Of a stretch of DNA of 11,414 nt, positions 6,124-11,414 are shown piece after piece. The translations under genes and the position numbers were made by a program. Within the stretch, counting starts at the first letter, position 1, and every line of letters starts with the position of its first letter. The stretch comes from Lachnospiraceae bacterium (GTDB lineage Bacteria; Bacillota; Clostridia; Lachnospirales; Lachnospiraceae): NCBI GenBank assembly GCA_900757145.1, contig CAAEMT010000023.1:1-11414 (forward strand), read 5' to 3'. The notes below the pieces were generated by a model. It made no database searches, was not told the origin of the DNA, and saw only the letters and a list, made by a program, of their open reading frames with translations.

Positions 6124-6744
6124 ATGGAAAAGAGGATTATTTTTGCGACCGGGAATGAAGGAAAGATGCGCGAGGTGCGCATGATCCTGGAGGATTTGGA
6201 AGTTCCGGTTGTCTCGATGAAAGAGGCAGGTGTGTCTGCCGATATAGAGGAAAATGGGACGACATTTGAGGAAAATGCTGTGATCAAGGCGCGCTCTGTC
6301 ATGGAACTGACGGGTGAGATGGCAATGGCAGATGATTCAGGGCTTGAGATAGACTATCTGGACGGCGCTCCCGGTATCTATTCCGCGCGTTTTATGGGGG
6401 AGGATACCTCCTACGACATAAAGAATGCCGCCCTGATCGAAAAGCTTGCCGGAGTTCCGGATGAGAAGCGCACGGCGCGTTTTGTCTGTGCTATTGCGTG
6501 CGTGATGCCGGACGGAACGACGCTTACAAGCCGTGGGACGATGGAGGGAAGGATCGCATACGAGATCAGGGGCGAAAACGGCTTCGGTTACGATCCGATC
6601 TTTTATCTTCCTGAGTGCGGATGCAGCTCTGCAGAGATTTCGCCGGAGCAAAAAAATGAGCTTAGCCACCGCGGAAAGGCGCTGCGCAGTATGAAAGAAA
6701 AGCTGATGGAATACCAGGAAGAAATATTGCAAAAGAGGTCGTAG
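6124..6744 (+). CDS. rdgB: XTP/dITP diphosphatase (non-canonical purine NTP pyrophosphatase)
   Basis: 206 residues, normal for the Ham1/RdgB family. It hydrolyses dITP, ITP and XTP to the monophosphate and pyrophosphate, keeping deaminated purines out of DNA and RNA. Visible landmarks are ATGNEGKMREV (8-18), FEENAVIKA, the catalytic Asp pair in ADDSGLE (D70, D71), GIYSARF, GENGFGYDPIF and the C-terminal ELSHRGKAL base-recognition motif. GGAGAG a few bases upstream of the ATG serves as ribosome binding site, 18 bases after the protease stop. It is followed after 5 bases by a phosphodiesterase; the same pairing occurs in Bacillus subtilis as ysnA-ysnB, which supports both calls. Confidence 0.96.
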   Translation: MEKRIIFATGNEGKMREVRMILEDLEVPVVSMKEAGVSADIEENGTTFEENAVIKARSVMELTGEMAMADDSGLEIDYLDGAPGIYSARFMGEDTSYDIKNAALIEKLAGVPDEKRTARFVCAIACVMPDGTTLTSRGTMEGRIAYEIRGENGFGYDPIFYLPECGCSSAEISPEQKNELSHRGKALRSMKEKLMEYQEEILQKRS

Positions 6745-6749
6745 ATAAG

Positions 6750-7226
6750 ATGAAAGTTCTTGTTATGAGCGACACGCATGGGCGTGAGAAAAATATCGAA
6801 AAGGTGCTGAAACGGGAGGGGATGCCGGACTATGTGCTCCATCTTGGTGATTCGGAGGACAGCGGAGCGTATTTGAGAGGGATTTTGACGTGTCCGCTTG
6901 AGATAGTTGCGGGTAACTGTGATTTCTTTTGCGACCTTCCGAAGGAGATCGTGACGGAAGTGGGAGGAGTCCGCGTGCTGATGGCGCACGGTCACTGCCA
7001 TTTTGTTTCGCTCGGGCTGCGTGATCTTGCAGAGACGGCGCGGGCAAACGGGTGCAGTGTGGCGATGTTCGGACATACACACCGCCCTCTGATCGAGGAA
7101 TCGGGAGGGATTACGGTAATCAATCCGGGCAGTCTTTCCTTTCCGCGGCAGGATGGACGCCGGCCAAGCTATATCGTGATGGAAGCAGAGGGCGGGCGCG
7201 CATCGTATGAGATCAGGTATATCTAG
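6750..7226 (+). CDS. ysnB: YsnB/MJ0936-like metallophosphodiesterase
   Basis: 158 residues. The YfcE/MJ0936 subfamily metal site is intact: D8 and H10 in SDTHG, D34 in HLGDSED, N56 in GNCDFF, H80 and H82 in AHGHCH, and H109 and H111 in FGHTHRP, followed by NPGSLSFPR. It starts 5 bases after rdgB, with an AGAGG-like site inside the rdgB end, so the two are translated from the same message. It is about 22 residues shorter than the YfcE protein at the operon start and clearly diverged, so it represents a different subfamily rather than a recent duplicate. A phosphodiesterase or phosphatase activity is expected; the substrate is unknown. No terminator is visible after it: the rpmG promoter begins 19 bases downstream. 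Confidence 0.92.
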   Translation: MKVLVMSDTHGREKNIEKVLKREGMPDYVLHLGDSEDSGAYLRGILTCPLEIVAGNCDFFCDLPKEIVTEVGGVRVLMAHGHCHFVSLGLRDLAETARANGCSVAMFGHTHRPLIEESGGITVINPGSLSFPRQDGRRPSYIVMEAEGGRASYEIRYI

Positions 7227-7244
7227 CCGCAGTACAAAAAAGTC

Positions 7245-7274
7245 TTGACTTTCCTATGCTTATTGTGCTAAACT
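7245..7274 (+). promoter_or_regulatory. Promoter of the rpmG-secE-nusG-rplK-rplA cluster
   Basis: TTGACT (7245-7250) is followed after 18 bases by TAAACT (7269-7274), with TGC in front making an extended -10. It leaves a leader of about 90 bases before rpmG. The leader contains a nine-T run (7297-7305) flanked by AGGC and GCCT, and a small GGTAGC/GCTGCC stem (7324-7337). Neither is a convincing terminator, but both could affect expression of the cluster. Confidence 0.75.
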
Positions 7275-7373
7275 GAACGGGCGTATGGAAGCAGGCTTTT
7301 TTTTTGTGCCTAAAACAAAAATCGGTAGCGTGCTGCCGGACAAGATAAAAATTAAGAGAGCGAGGTGGAAGTT

Positions 7374-7523
7374 GTGCGTGTAAGAATCACATTGGCATGT
7401 ACTGAGTGTAAGCAGCGTAATTACAACACGACGAAGGATAAGAAAACTCATCCGGACAGAATGGAAACAAAGAAATACTGCCGTTTCTGCAGAACACACA
7501 CATTACACAAAGAAACGAAATAA
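7374..7523 (+). CDS. rpmG: 50S ribosomal protein L33
   Basis: 49 codons, the normal size of L33. A GTG start is chosen, preceded by GAGGTGG (7362-7368) 5 bases away; the N-terminus reads MRVRITLACTEC. It is the zinc-binding type with all four cysteines: C9 and C12 in CTEC, C36 and C39 in CRFC. The body YNTTKDKKTHPDRMETKKYC and the ending HKETK are typical of Firmicutes L33 (the motif is split here as YNTTKDKKTHPDR then METKKYC). It is the first gene of the secretion/transcription/translation cluster, 30 bases before secE. The gene is short and easily missed by automatic calling. Confidence 0.96.
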   Translation: MRVRITLACTECKQRNYNTTKDKKTHPDRMETKKYCRFCRTHTLHKETK

Positions 7524-7553
7524 TCGGTAGATTCGTGCAAAGGAAGTGAAGGT

Positions 7554-7763
7554 ATGGCAGAGAAAACTGAAAAAGGTTTGAAAAAAAGCTGGTTCGAGGG
7601 CCTCAAGGCGGAATTTAAGAAGATCGTCTGGCCGGATCAGAAATCGCTGGTGAAACAGACCGGTGCCGTAGTTGCCGTTTCTATCGTACTTGGAATGATC
7701 ATTGCCATTTTGGACTTCGTGTTTAAGTATGGCGTGGATATTCTGGTAAACATCAGTTTCTAA
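7554..7763 (+). CDS. secE: Preprotein translocase subunit SecE
   Basis: 69 residues with the short single-span architecture of Gram-positive SecE. A charged amphipathic N-terminal part (FEGLKAEFKKIVWPDQKSL) carries the hallmark WP motif before the membrane. One transmembrane helix (about 37-62) follows. SecE clamps SecY in the SecYEG protein-export channel. GGAAGTGAAGG upstream acts as ribosome binding site. Its position between rpmG and nusG is the conserved bacterial order. Confidence 0.96.
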   Translation: MAEKTEKGLKKSWFEGLKAEFKKIVWPDQKSLVKQTGAVVAVSIVLGMIIAILDFVFKYGVDILVNISF

Positions 7764-7787
7764 AAGAAGTGAGGACAGGGTGATTGT

Positions 7788-8303
7788 ATGGCAGAAGCTA
7801 ACTGGTATGTAGCTCATACGTATTCTGGGTATGAGAACAAGGTAAAAGCCAACATCGAGAAGACGATTGAAAACAGACATCTGGAAGATCAGATTCTGGA
7901 AGTTCGAGTGCCGCTTCAGGATGTTGTCGAAGTCAAAAATGGCGTGCAGAAAACAGTTCAGAAAAAGATGTTCCCTGGCTATGTTCTTCTCAATATGGTG
8001 ATGAATGACGATACGTGGTACGTGGTCAGAAACACGCGCGGCGTTACGGGATTCGTCGGTCCGGGCTCCAAGCCGGTTCCGCTTACGGAGACGGAGATGT
8101 TCAATCTCGGTATTCAGGCGACCAATATGGAAGTCGAGTTCACTGAGGGCGATATGGTCACTGTGACTGGCGGCGTATGGAAGGATACAGTTGGAGTCAT
8201 CCAGGCTGTCAATCAGGGCAAGCAGAGCGTTACAATCAATGTTGAACTGTTCGGTCGTGAAACACCGGTAGAGATAAGTTTCACAGAGATCAGAAAAATG
8301 TGA
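7788..8303 (+). CDS. nusG: Transcription termination/antitermination factor NusG
   Basis: 171 residues. The N-terminal NGN domain begins with ANWYVAHTYSGYENKVKANI and contains KMFPGYVLLNM and RNTRGVTGFVG, the surface that contacts RNA polymerase. The C-terminal KOW domain (about 120-171) contains EGDMVTVTGGVWKDTVGVI. NusG tunes elongation and pausing and links RNA polymerase to the leading ribosome or to Rho. It starts 24 bases after secE. It is followed by an unusually long 163-base gap before rplK that can form several helices. Confidence 0.97.
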   Translation: MAEANWYVAHTYSGYENKVKANIEKTIENRHLEDQILEVRVPLQDVVEVKNGVQKTVQKKMFPGYVLLNMVMNDDTWYVVRNTRGVTGFVGPGSKPVPLTETEMFNLGIQATNMEVEFTEGDMVTVTGGVWKDTVGVIQAVNQGKQSVTINVELFGRETPVEISFTEIRKM

Positions 8304-8416
8304 GATCAGTGCGACATCATAGGCATGGAGCGGATGCGAAATGCGAATCGTATGAGTCAAATGCGCAGATCCACAAAAACGATAACTAACAAACTCTCTT
8401 GATAAAGATCAAGGGA
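8304..8416 (+). promoter_or_regulatory. Candidate structured leader between nusG and rplK
   Basis: The gap has nested complementary segments: GATC (8304-8307) with GATC (8368-8371), TGCG (8310-8313) with CGCA (8364-8367), TCATA (8317-8321) with TATGA (8351-8355), and GCAT (8323-8326) with ATGC inside. A separate 9-bp stem, TCTCTTGAT (8395-8403) with ATCAAGGGA (8408-8416), has the loop AAAG and no T-tract, so it is not a terminator. It could be a ribosomal-protein leader or an mRNA processing site; no clear promoter was seen. The pairing was found by eye and short helices can arise by chance. Confidence 0.4.
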
Positions 8417-8417
8417 C

Positions 8418-8458
8418 GTGGGAGGGAAGACGTACTCCCGACATTACCACATAGGAGG
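8418..8458 (+). promoter_or_regulatory. Pre-SD RNA element of rplK (candidate L1 binding site), copy 1
   Basis: GTGG (8418-8421) can pair with CCAC (8447-8450), and GGG (8424-8426) with CCC (8437-8439). The two stems are separated by GA on the 5' side and seven bases (GACATTA) on the 3' side. AGGAGG (8453-8458) follows after two bases and ATG after eight more. The same arrangement occurs before rplA. Two short helices around an asymmetric internal loop is the general form of ribosomal protein L1 sites on 23S rRNA and on L1 operon mRNAs. Regulation by L1 is inference. Confidence 0.55.
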
Positions 8459-8466
8459 TGCCTGAC

Positions 8467-8892
8467 ATGGCAAAGAAAGTAACAGGTTATATTAAATTAC
8501 AGATTCCTGCTGGCAAAGCAACACCGGCTCCGCCAGTTGGTCCGGCTCTTGGACAGCACGGTGTAAACATTGTTCAGTTTACAAAAGAGTTCAACGCAAG
8601 AACAGCAGATAAGGGTGATCTGATCATCCCGGTAGTTATTACAGTATACGCAGACAGAAGCTTCAGCTTCATCACAAAGACTCCGCCGGCAGCAGTTCTT
8701 CTGAAGAAGGCATGCAACTTAAAATCAGGTTCCGGAGTTCCGAACAAGACAAAAGTAGCTACGATTTCCAAAGACAAGATCAGAGAGATCGCTGAGATGA
8801 AGATGCCGGATCTTAATGCAGGCAGCATTGAAGCAGCTATGAGCATGATCGCAGGTACAGCAAGAAGTATGGGTATCACAGTAGAGGAGTGA
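8467..8892 (+). CDS. rplK: 50S ribosomal protein L11
   Basis: 141 residues, exactly the family length, when begun at ATG 8467. AGGAGG (8453-8458) lies 8 bases before it; the GTG at 8458 in the same frame overlaps that site and is rejected. The N-terminal domain has KLQIPAGKATPAPPVGPALGQHGVNI, the proline hinge that contacts the GTPase centre (given here as KLQIPAGKATPAP then PVGPALGQHGVNI). The C-terminal rRNA-binding domain ends with the usual SMIAGTARSMGITVE. L11 binds the 1060 region of 23S rRNA and is needed for the stringent response via RelA. It lies in the conserved place before rplA, but both flanking gaps are longer than usual. Confidence 0.98.
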   Translation: MAKKVTGYIKLQIPAGKATPAPPVGPALGQHGVNIVQFTKEFNARTADKGDLIIPVVITVYADRSFSFITKTPPAAVLLKKACNLKSGSGVPNKTKVATISKDKIREIAEMKMPDLNAGSIEAAMSMIAGTARSMGITVEE

Positions 8893-8940
8893 CTGTGAGC
8901 ACTTAACGAAAACAAGCTGAAAGCGCAGTTTGAGTTTAGT

Positions 8941-9081
8941 GCGAACGTCGTTCGCGAACCTTAGCGAGCGCAAGCAGAGCGCAGCGAGAGCTTAGTTGAG
9001 CGAACATACCCGTTCAACGTACCACTATCGTTGAGCGAACATACCCGTTCAACGTACCGCTATTGTTGAGCGAACATACCC
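8941..9081. repeat. Tandem 35-bp hairpin repeats plus GAGCGCA/GCGAAC repeat block
   Basis: A 35-base unit starting GTTGAGCGAACATACCC and continuing with GTTCAACGTACC occurs at 8995-9029 and 9030-9064 (differing at two positions), and partly at 9065-9081. Each full unit forms an 8-bp stem with one G-T pair (GTTGAGCG with CGTTCAAC) around AACATACC. Upstream, GCGAAC (8941) and GTTCGC (8950) form another small stem, and GAGCGCA repeats at 8966 and 8977 between two CTTAG copies (8960 and 8991). GCGAAC occurs five times in all (8941, 8954, 9000, 9035, 9070). No open frame is evident. The block fills most of the 265-base gap between rplK and rplA and has a composition unlike the rest of the window. 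Confidence 0.85.
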
Positions 9082-9113
9082 AAAACGATTTTTGTAAACA
9101 AACGAACAATAAA

Positions 9114-9148
9114 GTGGGAGGGCAATCCCCGCAAACACCACCAGGAGG
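9114..9148 (+). promoter_or_regulatory. Pre-SD RNA element of rplA (candidate L1 binding site), copy 2
   Basis: GTGGGAGGG (9114-9122) is identical to the start of the copy ahead of rplK. GTGG pairs with CCAC (9138-9141) and GGG (9120-9122) with CCC (9128-9130) around a short CAATC loop. GA on one side and seven bases (GCAAACA) on the other form the same asymmetric internal loop. AGGAGG (9143-9148) begins one base after the stem and lies 9 bases before the rplA ATG, so a bound protein would block initiation. Confidence 0.55.
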
Positions 9149-9157
9149 TTATTTAAT

Positions 9158-9850
9158 ATGAAAAGAGGAAAGAAATACGCAGAGGCTGCAAAGGCAATCG
9201 ACCGTACAGTTCTCTACGATGTAAACGACGCTATTGCACTGGCTAAAAAGTCAGCAGTAGCAAAATTTGATGAGACAATCGAAGTTCATATCAGAACAGG
9301 CTGCGATGGACGTCACGCTGACCAGCAGATCCGTGGTGCGGTAGTACTTCCGCACGGAACAGGTAAGAAGGTTCGCGTTCTTGTATTTGCAAAGAACGCA
9401 AAGGCTGACGAAGCTCTTGCAGCAGGCGCTGAGTACGTAGGCGCAGAGGAGCTGATTCCGAAGATCCAGAACGAGGGGTGGCTGGATTTTGACGTAGTAG
9501 TAGCTACGCCGGATATGATGGGCGTTGTAGGTCGTCTGGGACGTATCCTTGGACCGAAGGGACTTATGCCGAACCCGAAGGCAGGTACGGTTACAATGGA
9601 CGTAACAAAGGCTGTCAACGACATTAAGGCTGGTAAGATTGAATACAGATTGGACAAGACAAACATCATTCACGTGCCAATTGGTAAAGCTTCTTTCACA
9701 GAGGAGCAGTTAACGGACAACTTCCAGACGCTTATTGAAGCAATCATTAAGGCAAGACCGTCAGCTCTGAAAGGTCAGTATCTTAGAAGCGTGACAATCG
9801 CTCCGACGATGGGACCTGGAATCAAGCTGAACACAACAAAGCTTGCATAA
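9158..9850 (+). CDS. rplA: 50S ribosomal protein L1
   Basis: 230 residues, the usual length, from an ATG with AGGAGG 9 bases upstream. The N-terminus MKRGKKYAEAAKAIDR is typical. Further landmarks are FDETIEVHIRTG, QQIRGAVVLPHGTGK, TPDMMGVVGRLGRILGPKGLMPNPKAGTVT (seen as TPDMMGVVGRLGR then ILGPKGLMPNPKAGTVT) and the C-terminal RSVTIAPTMGPGIKLN. L1 builds the mobile L1 stalk of the 50S subunit next to the E site and in many bacteria represses its own operon by binding the mRNA. Here it is the last gene of its transcript: a strong terminator follows and rplJ-rplL is not next. Confidence 0.98.
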   Translation: MKRGKKYAEAAKAIDRTVLYDVNDAIALAKKSAVAKFDETIEVHIRTGCDGRHADQQIRGAVVLPHGTGKKVRVLVFAKNAKADEALAAGAEYVGAEELIPKIQNEGWLDFDVVVATPDMMGVVGRLGRILGPKGLMPNPKAGTVTMDVTKAVNDIKAGKIEYRLDKTNIIHVPIGKASFTEEQLTDNFQTLIEAIIKARPSALKGQYLRSVTIAPTMGPGIKLNTTKLA

Positions 9851-9865
9851 TAAATTGTAAAACGA

Positions 9866-9898
9866 AAACCCCGAAGGTACGCGCTTCGGGGTTTTTTT
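9866..9898 (+). terminator. Rho-independent terminator after rplA
   Basis: CCCCGAAG (9869-9876) pairs with CTTCGGGG (9884-9891), extended by AAA/TTT, with a 7-base loop and seven T (9892-9898). It lies 16 bases after the rplA stop. It closes the ribosomal protein transcript and separates it from the ABC transporter. Confidence 0.95.
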
Positions 9899-9991
9899 GT
9901 GCCATAGAAAAGAGCTTGTCACACAGATGCGTGAAAAACTTTTCGTGACACAAAAATAAAGATGTGCACGGACGCAGAAGGAGAAAGAGGT

Positions 9992-11414
9992 GTGAAAACG
10001 AAACATAGAAAATTAAAGCTTATTATCCGTTTTTTTGCAGGAGCAAAGCGATACTTTGCGGCGGCGATCGCGGCATCCTTTCTGATGACCGTGCTCAATT
10101 CACTTACACCGCAGATTTTCCGCTTTACGATTGACGAGGTGCTTGGAGGAAACGGTTATCCGTATCTGTCAAAGCATCTGTGGGTGATCGCTCTTGTTTT
10201 GATCGCTGTAGAGCTTTTGTCCGGTATTTCCATGTTTGTATGCAAATACAATACGGCAAAGGCAGGAGAAAATTTTGCGCAGAATCTGAGAAATACTTTA
10301 TTCAGACATGTACAGAAGCTGCCGATGAGCTGGCATGACAAGAATCAGACGGGAGATATTATCCAGCGCTGTACCTCGGATGTAGAGGTGATCCGGGGAT
10401 TTGTCGTGACTCAGCTTCTTGAGGTGTTCCGTACGACTTTTCTCGTCGTGGTATCCTTTGCAGTGATGCTTTCGATGAATGTGAAGCTTTCTCTCGTCGT
10501 GTTTTTATTTGTTCCGGCAGTCGTGATATATTCGTCCGTATTTTACCGGATGATCGCAAAGCGGTTCCAGTATGCGGACGAAGCGGAGGGGGAACTTTCG
10601 ACTGTGGTGCAGGAAAACGCGACAGGCGTGCGTGTCGTGCGCGCATTCGGAAGAGAAAAATTTGAGATGGATCGCTTTCGCGAAAAGAACGACATTTTTG
10701 CAAAGCTTTGGATCAGGCTCGGAACGCTTTCGGGACTGTATTGGGGTGTGGGAGATCTGATTACAGGGCTTCAGGTAGTCACGGTGATCGTGCTCGGCGC
10801 AGTAGAGGCAGTTCACGGAAATATCACAGTCGGAGAATTTGTGGCGTTCGCTTCATATAATACAACGCTTATGTGGCCGATCCGCGGGTTGGGACGTATT
10901 CTGTCCGATATGAGTAAGGCAGGCGTATCCTTTGAGCGTGTCGATTACATTCTGGGAGCGGCAGAAGAAGCATATCGCAAAGAGGATGCCAATCAGTCGA
11001 TGCAGCGGGAAAGCGAAAGAGACGGAGCATTGGAAGGCGGAGATATTGTATTCTCTCATGTGAATTTCGGATATGAGGGCGGCCAGCAGGTGCTTAATGA
11101 TATTGATTTTACGATCCCAAAGGGAACGACTTTTGGTATATTAGGCGGTACGGGAAGCGGCAAATCGACGATCGTACAGCTTTTGACTCGCCTTTATGAG
11201 GTGGGAGAAGAGGAAGGCAGCATCCTTATTGGCGGGCGTGACATCCGCGATATCCCGCTTGAACAGCTGCGGAAAAATATTGGTTTTGTATTACAGGAGC
11301 CGTTTTTGTACTCCCGCACGATTGGAGAAAATATCGCAGCCTCACGCCCGGATGCCACGATGGAGGAGATCAGAGAGGCGGCGCGGACGGCGTGCGTGGA
11401 TGAAGCAATCATGG
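9992..11414 (+). CDS. ABC exporter half-transporter (permease-ATPase fusion), 3' end outside the window
   Basis: 474 codons are visible with no stop before the edge; family members are usually about 570-620 residues. A GTG start is chosen, with AAGGAG (9978-9983) 8 bases upstream. The N-terminal permease domain has hydrophobic segments for six membrane helices and the type-I exporter motifs FRHVQKLPMSWHDKNQTGDIIQR, seen as RHVQKLPMSWHD and GDIIQRCTSDVE, and VVQENATGVRVVRAFGREK. The nucleotide-binding domain begins near residue 350 (GDIVFSHVNFGYEG); Walker A is GGTGSGKST (385-393) with Lys391, and the Q-loop is VLQEP (Q435). The signature motif and Walker B lie beyond the edge. It could export a drug, lipid or peptide. 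Such genes often come in heterodimeric pairs, so a partner may follow. No clear promoter was seen in 9899-9991, which holds an imperfect TTGTCAC/GTGACACAA inverted repeat. Confidence 0.95.
   Translation, partial: MKTKHRKLKLIIRFFAGAKRYFAAAIAASFLMTVLNSLTPQIFRFTIDEVLGGNGYPYLSKHLWVIALVLIAVELLSGISMFVCKYNTAKAGENFAQNLRNTLFRHVQKLPMSWHDKNQTGDIIQRCTSDVEVIRGFVVTQLLEVFRTTFLVVVSFAVMLSMNVKLSLVVFLFVPAVVIYSSVFYRMIAKRFQYADEAEGELSTVVQENATGVRVVRAFGREKFEMDRFREKNDIFAKLWIRLGTLSGLYWGVGDLITGLQVVTVIVLGAVEAVHGNITVGEFVAFASYNTTLMWPIRGLGRILSDMSKAGVSFERVDYILGAAEEAYRKEDANQSMQRESERDGALEGGDIVFSHVNFGYEGGQQVLNDIDFTIPKGTTFGILGGTGSGKSTIVQLLTRLYEVGEEEGSILIGGRDIRDIPLEQLRKNIGFVLQEPFLYSRTIGENIAASRPDATMEEIREAARTACVDEAIM

Noticed and set aside
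7293..7311. Nine-T run with AGGC/GCCT flanks in the rpmG leader considered as a terminator
   Set aside because: The T-run lies within the loop rather than after the stem, and the stem has only four base pairs.
8458..8466. GTG start for L11 giving three extra residues
   Set aside because: The GTG overlaps the AGGAGG site itself. ATG 8467 has ideal spacing and yields the standard 141-residue protein.
8941..9081. The 35-base repeats considered as a CRISPR array
   Set aside because: The copies are directly adjacent with no unique spacers between them, only 2.5 copies exist, and no cas genes are near.

Overview
The window looks like chromosomal DNA of a low-to-moderate GC Gram-positive Clostridia, most likely a member of the Lachnospiraceae. 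Evidence: strong AGGAGG ribosome binding sites, TTGACA/TATAAT promoters, hairpin-plus-T-tract terminators, a tRNA gene without an encoded CCA end, the Firmicutes-type order rpmG-secE-nusG-rplK-rplA, and the YsnA-YsnB-like pairing of an XTP/dITP diphosphatase with a small phosphodiesterase. The species cannot be named from the sequence alone. Nearly all recognised genes are on the + strand.

Left part (1-2520). After about 115 bases of AT-rich DNA with nothing recognisable comes a decayed protein-coding fragment (116-457). A consensus promoter then drives a tRNA-Leu with anticodon AAG, which ends in its own terminator. Next is a LytR-CpsA-Psr (LCP) cell-wall ligase with its terminator, then an intergenic region with two perfect hairpins. 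That region leads into a 71-residue Asn/Ser-rich small protein of unknown function, which also has its own terminator.

Middle part (2587-7226). A single-domain rhodanese is followed by a promoter and a tight run of five genes: a YfcE-type phosphodiesterase, a THUMP-domain rRNA methyltransferase (YpsC/RlmL type), an exported papain-like cysteine protease with a lectin-like C-terminal region, the house-cleaning nucleotide hydrolase RdgB, and a second, smaller YfcE/YsnB-type phosphodiesterase. The first three overlap by 4 bases at each junction (ATGA, TTGA) and the last two are 5 bases apart, so this is probably one operon.

Right part (7245-9898). An extended -10 promoter starts the translation/secretion cluster rpmG (49 codons), secE, nusG, rplK, rplA, closed by a strong terminator. 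The two gaps around rplK are unusually rich in structure. The nusG-rplK gap can fold into a multi-helix leader. A nearly identical small stem with an asymmetric internal loop sits directly ahead of the ribosome binding sites of both rplK and rplA, which makes it a candidate L1 autoregulatory site. The 265-base rplK-rplA gap carries 2.5 tandem copies of a 35-base hairpin-forming repeat behind a GC-rich GAGCGCA/GCGAAC repeat block.

Right end (9992-11414). The 5' two-thirds or more of an ABC exporter half-transporter runs off the window edge.

No complete defence system, CRISPR array, insertion sequence or phage gene was seen. The most unusual items are the twin pre-SD RNA element, the tandem hairpin repeat inserted between ribosomal protein genes, the small Asn/Ser-rich protein with its hairpin-rich upstream region, and the A34 leucine tRNA.
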